This document shows positions 42,086-49,475 of a DNA stretch of 53,837 bases, in pieces. The DNA comes from Spirochaetaceae bacterium (GTDB lineage Bacteria > Spirochaetota > Spirochaetia > DSM-27196 > Alkalispirochaetaceae), in contig REEH01000088.1 of the NCBI GenBank assembly GCA_007695175.1, positions 1 through 53,837 of the forward strand, written 5' to 3'. How positions within the stretch are numbered: position 1 is the first letter of the stretch; each line of letters starts with the position of its first letter. The position numbers and the translations under genes were made by a program. Under the pieces are notes generated by a model that did no database searches, was not told where the DNA came from, and saw only the letters and a program-made list of their open reading frames with translations.

Positions 42086-42217
42086 TCAGTCCAGAGGCTG
42101 CTCCATCGGAGGCTCTTCCAGGTCGCCTTCCTCGATTGGCTCACAGGCTGCAAACACCAGGGTGAACGCGGATGCGATCACGGCCATCACCAGCAGTTTC
42201 TTCAACAACGTCTTCAT
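42086..42217 (-). CDS. Very small lipoprotein (43 residues)
   Basis: The frame encodes MKTLLKKLLVMAVIASAF, then TLVFAAC and an 18-residue acidic tail (EPIEEGDLEEPPMEQPLD). The lipobox VFAAC is good, so the mature peptide would be a lipidated Cys with only 18 further residues, eight of them acidic. A full AGGAGG ribosome-binding site stands 8 nt upstream, and a strong terminator follows, so this is a discrete, probably well expressed gene and not a fragment. Comparable tiny lipoproteins (entericidin, Lpp-like) act in the envelope, but the sequence is not similar to them. The function is unknown. Confidence 0.85.
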   Translation of the reverse strand: MKTLLKKLLVMAVIASAFTLVFAACEPIEEGDLEEPPMEQPLD

Positions 42218-42314
42218 AACACTACCTCCTCGTAGTTTGTTATCCTCAATGATACGAGGAGAGTATCAACTCCGTTTTTACGCTTCTTCAAGATTCCTTC
42301 AAGATTGTCCTGTT

Positions 42315-43019
42315 CTACCGGCGGTTGCCCAGGAAACGGAGCAGAAAAAGAAAAAGGTTGATGAAGTCCAGATACAGCTTGAGAGCGCCCATGATCGAGA
42401 CCCTGATGTAGTCCGCCTCGTCCGCGTCGGGGCCGAGGTGACGGCTCCAGTTCCTGATGACCTGGGTGTCGTATGCGGTGAGCCCCATGAAGAGAAAGAC
42501 TCCGAAAAAGGAAATCACGTATTCCATGGTGGGGCTGCGCAGAAACATGTTGACCACGAAGGCGATAAGCAGGCCCATGAGCCCGGCGAAGAGGTACTGC
42601 CCCATGCCCCCCAGGTCGCGATCGGTCGTGACCGCATAGACACTGAGTACGGCAAAGGTCCCGGAGGCCACGAAAAAGGCCTGGGCGATACTCGCGGCGG
42701 TGTAGGCGAGAAAGATCACGGAGAGGGTGAGTCCATTGAGAACCGAATAGGTTGCAAAGGCGATCGTCGCTGCTCCGGGACTCATCGTCTGCACGCGGGA
42801 GGACAGGATGAAGACCAGACCCAGCTGGGCGATTATGAGGCCGAAGAAGAGTCCCCGGTTCAGCACAATGGTCCTCACGAGCTGCGGGTTGCTTGCCACA
42901 TACATCGCCACCACACCGGTGATGGCAAGACCGAGGGTCATCCACATGTATACATTCCGCAGAATACTGCGCTCCGCCAGAGCGGCGCGAAACTGTTGTA
43001 CGTTCTCCTGAACAGGCAT
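42315..43019 (-). CDS. Bax inhibitor-1/YccA family membrane protein
   Basis: A 234-residue protein with seven predicted membrane segments. BI-1 signatures include RNVYMWMTLGLAITGVVAMYV at the N terminus, VYAVTTDRDLGGMGQYLF, and GLTAYDTQVIRNW near the C terminus, whose Asp belongs to the proton/calcium leak pore of the family. The C-terminal LKLYLDFINLFLFLLRFLG is diagnostic. The bacterial role is uncertain; YccA relatives interact with FtsH and others leak Ca ions. GGAGG precedes the ATG. Confidence 0.95.
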   Translation of the reverse strand: MPVQENVQQFRAALAERSILRNVYMWMTLGLAITGVVAMYVASNPQLVRTIVLNRGLFFGLIIAQLGLVFILSSRVQTMSPGAATIAFATYSVLNGLTLSVIFLAYTAASIAQAFFVASGTFAVLSVYAVTTDRDLGGMGQYLFAGLMGLLIAFVVNMFLRSPTMEYVISFFGVFLFMGLTAYDTQVIRNWSRHLGPDADEADYIRVSIMGALKLYLDFINLFLFLLRFLGNRR

Positions 43020-43121
43020 CGTTATTCCTCCGCGAATAAACTACTACCCTGCACGAAAAAGTCAAGATCCCGGAATATCCTCCCGATCCAGGATAACCGT
43101 GATACACTGTGTGCAGGGACT

Positions 43122-43574
43122 ATGGAAACGATGGTGTCGGAATCCACCTGGCCTTCTCGCGGAGAAACGGTGCTGCACCGGGCGTTCTGTCATGAGAGTC
43201 CTTACGCCGTGGTGATAGCCGACGCACGGGGCCGGACGATAGAGTGGAACAGGGCGGCGGAGCGTCTTACCGGCATACCGCGGGAGGAGGCGTTATCCCT
43301 GGAGGTATGGCAACTCCTCGGACGGATCGCGCCTGCCCGCATACCCTATGAAGTTGCCGTTGAAGCAGGGCGATCCACCTTCCGGGAGGTGATGGACATG
43401 GCGCTCCTGAGCCGCCATGAGGGGATTTACCGGGAGGCTCCCGTTCAGCGGCGGGACGGACTGATACTGTCCACCTCCGGTAAACTGCTTCATCTTACCG
43501 TCGATTTCTTCAGCTTCTGGGCCGACGAGGAACCTGCGTTTGCGGTCTGTGCTACCCGCGTAGTGCCTGCGTGA
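43122..43574 (+). CDS. Single PAS-domain protein
   Basis: A 150-residue protein consisting of one PAS domain (ESPYAVVIADARGRTIEWNRAAERLTGIPREEAL, then a helical connector and the beta-sheet end LHLTVDFFSFWADEEPAF). There is no output domain, so it must act by binding another protein or a ligand. The long open frame upstream crosses the BI-1 gene and is spurious. The ATG at 43122 lies shortly after TGATACACT, an extended -10 sequence also found before tkt. The 3' end overlaps the convergent aminotransferase gene by 23 bp. Confidence 0.85.
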   Translation: METMVSESTWPSRGETVLHRAFCHESPYAVVIADARGRTIEWNRAAERLTGIPREEALSLEVWQLLGRIAPARIPYEVAVEAGRSTFREVMDMALLSRHEGIYREAPVQRRDGLILSTSGKLLHLTVDFFSFWADEEPAFAVCATRVVPA

Positions 43575-44877
43575 GCCGCCGGAGGCACTCTTCCAGGACA
43601 TGCGGGGCGTGCAGGCAGGTGATCACGAAGAAGGGGTCCGCCGTACCGGTGACCGACCGGTCCAGGCCGTAGAGGTATCCCGGGTGGAGATACACTCCCT
43701 GTTCGCTCACCAGCTTTCGCGCGATCCTCTCGTCATCGAGAGTGCCGAATCTCTCGGCGCAGAGGTTGCCGTCCAGTTGCACTATCCGGTGGATCCCGCC
43801 GGATCCTCCGCCGGCAGCGGCGGGATTCCCACCCGGCACCGAGAGACCCTTCACTTGCAGCAGTCCCTCCAGCAGGGCGCAGCGCATGGTGTCCACGCGG
43901 CGCGCAAGCTCTCCCCGGGCGGAGGCGGCCGCGGGTGAGAGAAAGATCTCCGCCGCCTTCCCGGCAAAGCCCGAGAGCGTGAGGTAGGTGTCGTGCAGGG
44001 TGTCCAGGGTCTCCACCGCCTCCCTGACCGCCTCGGTGGAACCGTGAACAGCGATCCAGCCCAGCTTTACCTCCGGCGCCGCACAGAGCTTGGAGAGTCC
44101 GTTCAGGGAGAAGACCAGGGGAATGCGGCTGCTGCCGCCGCCGGCCTTCCCGTTCCGGTCGAGGAGGGCCGCGGGACGGGGCAGGAGCGAACGGTCCTGG
44201 CCGGAATCTCCCCGGAATGAACTGAACACTTCATCGCTGATAATGGGGATTCCTCTCTCCGAGCACAGGAGGAGCAGATTCTTCAGGACCTCCCGGCCGT
44301 AAACAGCTCCGCTGGGGTTATTTGGAGAAACCAGCACCAGGGCAAGGGGGTTCTGCTCCAGAACCGCTCGGACCGCGGGAGGATCCGGAATAAAACCGCC
44401 GGCGGGATCAAGGGTATACCAGAGCGGGGAGAGTCCCGCCGCGTGGACAAGCTCCTCGAACAGGGGGTATCCCGGGCGGGGTAGCGCTATCGTGCCGTCC
44501 CCGGGGGCGGGGGCGCCCTCGGGGTTGCCCCCGGCGCCGCCCCCGAGAGCGCCCCCGGAGCGTTCGCGGCGACCCTTTAGAAAGGCAAAGAGCAGGCTGT
44601 AGGAGATGCTGGAGCCGGCTGTCAGGATCAGCTCCTCTGCCCGAGTCTCCAGGCCGTCTCCGGAGAGGAACGCGGCCACCGCCCTTCGCGCTTCCGGACT
44701 GCCCCTGCCGGTGGGAGGGCAGGCCGGATCGGCGCGCCACCGGTCCCACGCCTCCCGGTAAAACTGCTCGGGGAAGAGGAGGCCGGCGGCACGAAAATCG
44801 GAGTTCACCATATTGATACAGCCACCCCGTTCCTCCCGCGATCTCCGCGCCCGTTCCAGCTCCGTGATTCCGTTCAT
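43552..44877 (-). CDS. PLP-dependent class I/II aminotransferase
   Basis: A 441-residue fold-type I enzyme. The conserved NPSG (SPNNPSGAVYG), the cofactor Asp region (IPIISDEVFSSF) and the PLP Lys (SLNGLSKLCAAPEVKLGW) are visible, with the C-terminal Arg region less clear. The substrate is unknown. Because it is divergent from hisA through overlapping promoters, a role in histidine or another amino-acid pathway (for example histidinol-phosphate aminotransferase) is possible but unproven. Two Gly/Ala-rich inserts (about residues 105-125 and 355-365) are low complexity. The ATG at 44877 lies 8 nt after a CACAAT -10 box; an ATG at 44811 is an alternative. Confidence 0.86.
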   Translation of the reverse strand: MNGITELERARRSREERGGCINMVNSDFRAAGLLFPEQFYREAWDRWRADPACPPTGRGSPEARRAVAAFLSGDGLETRAEELILTAGSSISYSLLFAFLKGRRERSGGALGGGAGGNPEGAPAPGDGTIALPRPGYPLFEELVHAAGLSPLWYTLDPAGGFIPDPPAVRAVLEQNPLALVLVSPNNPSGAVYGREVLKNLLLLCSERGIPIISDEVFSSFRGDSGQDRSLLPRPAALLDRNGKAGGGSSRIPLVFSLNGLSKLCAAPEVKLGWIAVHGSTEAVREAVETLDTLHDTYLTLSGFAGKAAEIFLSPAAASARGELARRVDTMRCALLEGLLQVKGLSVPGGNPAAAGGGSGGIHRIVQLDGNLCAERFGTLDDERIARKLVSEQGVYLHPGYLYGLDRSVTGTADPFFVITCLHAPHVLEECLRRLTQALRG

Positions 44878-44885
44878 GACCAGTT

Positions 44886-44915
44886 ATTGTGGCGTCCCCG
44901 TGGAGTGATTACAAT
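44886..44915. promoter_or_regulatory. Face-to-face overlapping promoters of aminotransferase and hisA
   Basis: On the plus strand TTGTGG (44887-44892) and TACAAT (44910-44915) are 17 bp apart. On the minus strand TTGTAA (44909-44914) and CACAAT (44886-44891) are also 17 bp apart. Thus the -10 of each promoter occupies the -35 position of the other. RNA polymerase can bind only one way at a time, so the two transcripts should compete. Confidence 0.5.
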
Positions 44916-44923
44916 AGGCGGAA

Positions 44924-44949
44924 ATGGAACGGGATAATGGAACGGGATA
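44924..44949 (+). repeat. 13-bp tandem duplication at the hisA start codon
   Basis: ATGGAACGGGATA occurs twice without a gap (44924-44936 and 44937-44949). The second copy opens the hisA frame; the first opens a frame of eight codons ending at TAA (44948-44950). The first ATG is 8 nt after the -10 box, the second 21 nt. Confidence 0.95.
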
Positions 44950-45716
44950 ATAGAACAACAGATCCGGTATCACGACCGATAACGGTTATTCCCGCGATCG
45001 ACCTGATCGGGGGACGGTGCGTCCGGCTTCGGCAAGGCTCCTACAGCGATGCTACGGTCTACGATGCTGATCCCGGAGAGGTGGCGCGCAGTTTTGCCGA
45101 CGCCGGTGCCGAACGGATTCACCTGGTGGATCTCGACGCGGCCCGGTCCGCCGGGGACAACAGGGAGACAATCGGACGGATCAGGAAGACCGTGTCCTGT
45201 TCCCTGGAGGTGGGTGGTGGCGTGCGCGACCTGGAGTCCCTGGACGCGCTGCTCCAGATCGGGGTGGATTACGTGATTCTGGGGACCGTTCTTGCCCGGG
45301 ATCCGGATCTGGTGGCGCGCTGGGCGGCCCGCGATCAGCGTGGTTCCAGGATGCTCGCCTCCATCGACGCGCGGGATGGCATCGTCCAGATCGCGGGCTG
45401 GCAGGAGGGATCCGGAATCGCCGCCCGGGATCTCGCCGTGAAGGCGGCGGAGATTGGTCTTGCGGCGGTGGAATACACCAATATAGCCCGGGACGGCATG
45501 CTGACCGGTCCCGATATCGAGGGCACCCGGGAAATCGCCGGGGCGGTTTCGATACCGGTCATTCTCTCCGGTGGTATAGCCGGGACGGCGGACACGGAAC
45601 GTATCATCTCCCGGGGCGGAGGGATGATCGCCGGCTTTATCGTGGGGCGGGCCTTGTACGAGGGTTCGTTTGACCTGGCCGCCGCGATCAGAATTGCCCG
45701 GGGGAGCAGCGCATGA
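44937..45716 (+). CDS. hisA: ProFAR isomerase
   Basis: HisA isomerises ProFAR to PRFAR in histidine synthesis. The 259-residue (beta/alpha)8 protein has the catalytic Asp of strand 1 (VIPAIDLIGGRCVRL) and of strand 5 (YTNIARDGMLTGPD), plus phosphate-binding GGGVRD and LSGGIA segments. The N terminus carries about 14 residues before the first strand. The start is the second copy of a duplicated ATG segment; an upstream frame to 44889 would begin inside the promoter. The stop overlaps the hisIE start (ATGA). Confidence 0.94.
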   Translation: MERDNRTTDPVSRPITVIPAIDLIGGRCVRLRQGSYSDATVYDADPGEVARSFADAGAERIHLVDLDAARSAGDNRETIGRIRKTVSCSLEVGGGVRDLESLDALLQIGVDYVILGTVLARDPDLVARWAARDQRGSRMLASIDARDGIVQIAGWQEGSGIAARDLAVKAAEIGLAAVEYTNIARDGMLTGPDIEGTREIAGAVSIPVILSGGIAGTADTERIISRGGGMIAGFIVGRALYEGSFDLAAAIRIARGSSA

Positions 45717-46285
45717 ACCCACTTGTGATCATGGACGCGGGCGGTCGCGTACGGTCCGTGCTGGCCTGCAATGAGAAGAGCCGGGCCAAAAGTCTGGAGC
45801 AGAACGAACTCTGGATCCTGCGGCCCGACAACGGACGGGTTCTGCCCTGGCGCGGCGGCGGTGTGCGTTGCGGTACGTTCCGGCAGCGTGACGGGGAGGG
45901 TATACCCTGGTATGAGGTTGAGGTCCACCTGGAGGCGGACGGAGGGGACACCGCCGATCCGGAACCGCGGAATCCCCCGTCCGGCGGAGACCGCCCGGCG
46001 GCTCTTCCGGTCATTCCGGTGCTTACGGACCTGGCCGATCTGATAGCGGATCGTCGCCGGGTGATGCCCGAAGGCAGCTACACGACGCACCTCTTCAGGC
46101 AGGGACCGTCCAAGATCCGCAAGAAAACGGGCGAGGAAGCGGTGGAACTGATTCTGGCGGAGACGCGGGATGAAGTCATCTCGGAAACAGCGGACCTCCT
46201 CTACCACGCCTTGATTCTGCTGGAGTCCGAGGGGGTGCGGATTGAGGACGTGCTGGCGGAACTGAGCCGCCGTCACCGCAGTTAG
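45713..46285 (+). CDS. HisIE-like protein: HisE domain with degenerate HisI half
   Basis: A 190-residue protein. Residues about 101-190 are phosphoribosyl-ATP pyrophosphohydrolase (HisE), with PEGSYTTHLFRQGPSKIRKKTGEEAVELILA and the metal-binding DEVISETADLLYHALILL. Residues 1-80 keep the outline of HisI (IMDAGGRVRSVLACNEKSRAKSL ... NELWILRPDNGRVLPWRG). They lack the CDxDxD and downstream Cys ligands that bind Mg and Zn in the cyclohydrolase. So the HisE step looks active and the HisI step probably does not occur in this protein. A separate HisI would be needed elsewhere. It is cotranscribed with hisA. Confidence 0.85.
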   Translation: MNPLVIMDAGGRVRSVLACNEKSRAKSLEQNELWILRPDNGRVLPWRGGGVRCGTFRQRDGEGIPWYEVEVHLEADGGDTADPEPRNPPSGGDRPAALPVIPVLTDLADLIADRRRVMPEGSYTTHLFRQGPSKIRKKTGEEAVELILAETRDEVISETADLLYHALILLESEGVRIEDVLAELSRRHRS

Positions 46286-46291
46286 TGCGGA

Positions 46292-46315
46292 CGCGGGGGT
46301 CCACCGTCCCCCGCG
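46292..46315. terminator. Stem-loop between hisIE and csaA
   Basis: CGCGGGGG and CCCCCGCG form a perfect 8-bp stem with an 8-base loop between the two convergent genes. No T-tract follows on either strand, so it may work with Rho or only weakly. Confidence 0.45.
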
Positions 46316-46323
46316 CAGTGCGG

Positions 46324-46653
46324 TCAGTAGAGGCGCCCCCCGTCCGGGACGATCCGATCCGGTTTGACCAGGACTACGCCGCCCTCCCCGTCAGGGACAC
46401 CCAGGACGAGGCACTCCGACTTGAAACCCGCCACGCGTCGGGGGGGTACGTTTGTCAGGGCCAGGACCTGCCGTCCCGGCAGACTGTCCGGTTCGTAATT
46501 ATCCGTGATCTGAGCACTGGACCAGCGGTACTCCTGCCCGCCGAAATGAAGATGCAGCTTGATGGCCGGTATCCGCGCTTCCGGGAAGGAGTGGGCTTCC
46601 ACCACCGTGGCGACCCGGATTTCCGCCGCCAGGAATGGGTCGAGTCCGTTCAT
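46324..46653 (-). CDS. csaA: CsaA-like tRNA-binding-domain protein
   Basis: A 109-residue OB-fold protein of the CsaA/MetRS C-terminal family. The core matches CsaA: IRVATVVEAHSFPEARIPAIKLHLHFG, SSAQITDNYEPDSLPGRQVLALTN and SECLVLG. In Bacillus subtilis CsaA binds tRNA-like ligands and aids protein secretion as a dimeric chaperone. It follows leuB by 11 bp on the same strand, an association without obvious functional meaning. Confidence 0.94.
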   Translation of the reverse strand: MNGLDPFLAAEIRVATVVEAHSFPEARIPAIKLHLHFGGQEYRWSSAQITDNYEPDSLPGRQVLALTNVPPRRVAGFKSECLVLGVPDGEGGVVLVKPDRIVPDGGRLY

Positions 46654-46664
46654 ACTGCCTTGTC

Positions 46665-47792
46665 TCAGTTGCCGGGATGCTCACCGCGGGCCAGGTGTTC
46701 CGCGATGCGTCGACCCATCTCTTCGGTACCGATCACCGCCTCCCCGGCGGTGACCCCGTCCGCGATATCCCGGGTTCGGTATCCTTCATCCAGGACCGCT
46801 CCAACGGCCGAGAAGATGCCCTCGTACGCCTGGGTCAGGCCGAAACTGTACTTGAGCATCATCGCCGCGGACAGAATCTGCGCGATCGGATTGGCTACTC
46901 CCTGCCCTGCGATATCCGGTGCACTGCCGCCGGAGGGCTCGTAGAGGCCGAAGGACCCTTCCGCAAGGCTGGCACTGGGAAGCATTCCGAGGGATCCGGT
47001 CAGCATCGACGCCTCGTCGGACAGAATATCCCCGAACATGTTTCCCGCGAGAATCACGTCAAACTGCGCGGGATTCCGTACGAGCTGCATTGCCGCGTTG
47101 TCCACATACATATGGGTCAGCTCAACGCCGGGATACTCCGCGCCCACCGACGTTACCACTTGGCGCCAGAATACCATGGAGGCGAGCACGTTGGCCTTGT
47201 CGATCGAGGTTACGCGCCGGTTCCGCAGGAGCGCAGCCTCAAAGGCGACGCGGGCGATGCGTTCGATTTCCGACCGGTGGTACACCAGGGTATCGTACGC
47301 CCGGGGATCGGGCTCACCCGCGGCGTTCAGGGCGGCATCGTCACGGCCCTTGGGCGTGCCGAAATAGATGCCTCCCGTCAGCTCCCGCACCACCAGCACG
47401 TCCAGGCCCTGTTCAAGCAGATCCGGTCTCAGGGGTGAGGCGTGCACCAGCTGTGGAAATACTATCGCCGGCCGCAGGTTGGCAAAGAGGCCGAATATCT
47501 TTCGCAAGGGAAGAAGAGCGCCCCGTTCAGGCTGCTCCTCCGGTGGAAGGGATTCCCACTTCGGGCCACCCACGGAGCCGAAGAGAACGGCGTCGCTCCG
47601 GCGGCACGTTTCCACCGTTTCCTCGGGGAGGGCGCGGCCGTGGCTGTCGATCGCGGCACCGCCCACGGGGGCGCTCCTCTTTTCCAGCGTTATTCCGTAC
47701 CGTTTCTCCACGACCGCAAGCACCCTGAGGGCCTGCTCCATTACCTCGGGTCCGATCCCGTCGCCTGCCAGAAGGGCAATCCCTTTGTTCAT
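46665..47792 (-). CDS. leuB: 3-isopropylmalate dehydrogenase
   Basis: LeuB oxidises and decarboxylates 3-isopropylmalate with NAD in leucine synthesis. The 375-residue length is exact for the family. Visible motifs are [12 protein letters not shown], the substrate loop [22 protein letters not shown], and the NAD region [29 protein letters not shown]. The ATG at 47792 is preferred to 47801, because a TTTACA/TACGAT promoter ends 7 nt before it. leuA, leuC and leuD are not in the window. Confidence 0.97.
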   Translation of the reverse strand: MNKGIALLAGDGIGPEVMEQALRVLAVVEKRYGITLEKRSAPVGGAAIDSHGRALPEETVETCRRSDAVLFGSVGGPKWESLPPEEQPERGALLPLRKIFGLFANLRPAIVFPQLVHASPLRPDLLEQGLDVLVVRELTGGIYFGTPKGRDDAALNAAGEPDPRAYDTLVYHRSEIERIARVAFEAALLRNRRVTSIDKANVLASMVFWRQVVTSVGAEYPGVELTHMYVDNAAMQLVRNPAQFDVILAGNMFGDILSDEASMLTGSLGMLPSASLAEGSFGLYEPSGGSAPDIAGQGVANPIAQILSAAMMLKYSFGLTQAYEGIFSAVGAVLDEGYRTRDIADGVTAGEAVIGTEEMGRRIAEHLARGEHPGN

Positions 47793-47799
47793 GCCGGGC

Positions 47800-47828
47800 A
47801 TCGTACCGATGCGGAGGACCGCTGTAAA
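47800..47828 (-). promoter_or_regulatory. Promoter of leuB-csaA, predicted leaderless
   Basis: On the minus strand TTTACA (47823-47828, five of six) and TACGAT (47800-47805) are separated by 17 bp. The -10 ends 7 nt before the leuB ATG at 47792, and no ribosome-binding site is present. Confidence 0.55.
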
Positions 47829-47881
47829 GTATGCGGCGCCTCAGATGACCGGCGGCGGGAGGACCCGGGGTTGCTCAATCC

Positions 47882-48637
47882 TCAATTGGGTGGTTGCCAG
47901 ACGCCCTCGCGCTCCTCCCCGTCCAGGCTGGGAATCTCAAAGCGCATTCCCGGATGGATCAGGTGAGGATTATCCGGATCGTGCAGAATATGCCGATTTG
48001 CCTCATAGAGGGGCCGCCACCGCGTGCGGTCTCCGTAGACAAAATCATAGCCGGCAATCTTGTTGAAGGTATCCCGGTCTTCCGGTATGCGCCGGACCAC
48101 GTAGTATCGGGGCAGAACGTCCCGTGGAGCTGCTTCCCGCGGAGGCAGCGGTTCCGTGACCATCTCCTGACGCCGCGGCTGTACCGTTCTCACCGGTTGC
48201 AGATCCATGAGCGTATCCCGCACGAGGCGGAACTTGGGAAAGCTCGCCTCAAAGCGACGGGCGGAGAAATCCTCCTCCGCGTCCTCCATGGTGGAGGTGG
48301 CGAGGGCGTATTCCTCCGGGTAGTGTGTGGCCGCATCAATGCGATTCGCGTAGACAATCTGTTCCCGAGCACGATTGCGCATGCTGTTGGCGCGGAAGGC
48401 CCATACCTGCTCCTCCGCCCACGTTACCGCCAGGGCGCGTTCCTTCTCCGCTTCCTCGGTGTACGCGATCGAATCCTCGTAATTACCCTCGTTGAACGCT
48501 CGGTCCGCGAGAATTCTCAGATCCCGGGCGCGCCGGGCATGGGGGTTGTCTTCCAGAAGATTCTGCGCACCCAGCGGAAGGAGAATTGCGAAGAAAGCAA
48601 GGGCGATAAAAAGCGCCTTTCCCTGTACCTTAGTCAT
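47882..48637 (-). CDS. Exported protein with C-terminal LysM-like domain
   Basis: A 251-residue protein: a signal peptide (KALFIALAFFAILLPLGAQ), a helical region rich in Ala/Arg/Glu (about 35-145), a basic-Pro linker, and a LysM-type peptidoglycan-binding domain at about 178-242 (YYVVRRIPEDRDTFNKIAGYDFVYG ... HLIHPGMRFEIP). The domain is longer than a standard LysM. It should sit in the periplasm against the cell wall. The ATG lies inside the 3' end of the preceding lipoprotein gene (8-bp overlap), so the two are coupled. Confidence 0.88.
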   Translation of the reverse strand: MTKVQGKALFIALAFFAILLPLGAQNLLEDNPHARRARDLRILADRAFNEGNYEDSIAYTEEAEKERALAVTWAEEQVWAFRANSMRNRAREQIVYANRIDAATHYPEEYALATSTMEDAEEDFSARRFEASFPKFRLVRDTLMDLQPVRTVQPRRQEMVTEPLPPREAAPRDVLPRYYVVRRIPEDRDTFNKIAGYDFVYGDRTRWRPLYEANRHILHDPDNPHLIHPGMRFEIPSLDGEEREGVWQPPN

Positions 48638-49295
48638 TGCTCACCTCCATGTCCTGCTGCATGCGTTCAAGCCGCCCGGACGTCTCGACCAGGTCAGAAT
48701 CCAGCTGATCGAGAGCGCGCTGTGCCCGTTCCCGTTGTTCCCGCGCCGCGGTGTACGCTGTATGGAATCCACTCCGGGCATCCTCAAAGGAAGAAAAGGA
48801 ACTCTCGAAGGATTCCTCTTCCAGGAGCGTCTCCGCCCGGTCCAGATCGCTCTGGGCTCTATTGTACCGGTCACGCTGGGCTACCTCCGCGCGAACTGAC
48901 CTCGCCCGGTCCCGCTCCTCATGAGCCGCGGCCCTCAGCTGATCCGCTCGTGCCCGGGATCCCTGGTCGATCACGGACCGATAATGCGTGGATGCTTCCT
49001 CGTACAGCGTTATCGCCTGCTCCGGAGCGTTCTCGTAGGCCTGCTCTCCCGCGGTAAAAGCTGTCTCCGCGGCGGCGTATGCTTCCGGCGCTTCCGGGCC
49101 GAAATTATTCCGCTGCACAATTGAACGCAGCTCGGTTGCCGATGCCCGGGCGGGATCCGCCAGTGCTCTCTCCGGAGTTTCCGCGGGAGCCGGCTCCGGT
49201 GGGACGGCTCGCTCAGGCTCCGGATCAGGAGCTCCGGCGCACCCTGCTGCTGCCAGAATTGACAGCACGAATAGAATCCTGGAAAAGTTTTTCAC
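48630..49295 (-). CDS. Helical lipoprotein, partner of the LysM protein
   Basis: A 221-residue protein. The signal peptide NFSRILFVLSILAAAGC gives a clear lipobox, followed by a Pro/Glu-rich linker and a long helical region of Ala/Arg/Glu heptads (about 60-215), rather like TolA or TPR-type spacers. Its helical part resembles that of the following LysM gene in composition, which could reflect duplication. The GTG at 49295 follows AGGAG; a frame to 49337 is less likely. The promoter is at 49343-49370. It may link the membrane to the peptidoglycan together with the LysM protein. Confidence 0.82.
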   Translation of the reverse strand: MKNFSRILFVLSILAAAGCAGAPDPEPERAVPPEPAPAETPERALADPARASATELRSIVQRNNFGPEAPEAYAAAETAFTAGEQAYENAPEQAITLYEEASTHYRSVIDQGSRARADQLRAAAHEERDRARSVRAEVAQRDRYNRAQSDLDRAETLLEEESFESSFSSFEDARSGFHTAYTAAREQRERAQRALDQLDSDLVETSGRLERMQQDMEVSND

Positions 49296-49342
49296 GAGAA
49301 ATGTCTCCTTTTTTATTGTTGCCCACCAATGCATCATACCCT

Positions 49343-49370
49343 AGTATAGCACGCCGAAAAGGGTATTCAA
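49343..49370 (-). promoter_or_regulatory. Promoter of the lipoprotein/LysM operon
   Basis: On the minus strand TTGAAT (49365-49370) and TATACT (49343-49348, five of six) are 16 bp apart. The leader is about 40 nt and includes a ribosome-binding site, unlike the leaderless genes nearby. Confidence 0.5.
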
Positions 49371-49475
49371 ATAGGCCCGTGCCGGTCCGGGGAAAAAGTA
49401 CGGGTCAAATCCTCTCATGGATCGCGCGGTATCAAGGGGGTGCCGCATATGCCGATAGGATGTAGAGAGGTGGCA

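Noticed and set aside
42078-43121. Long upstream extension of the PAS-protein frame
   Set aside because: It is antisense to the BI-1 family gene and the small lipoprotein gene, both of which are well supported.
44510-44575. Gly/Ala/Pro-coding G+C-rich repeat in the aminotransferase gene
   Set aside because: Considered as a mobile or regulatory repeat, but it keeps the frame and is best read as a low-complexity loop insertion.
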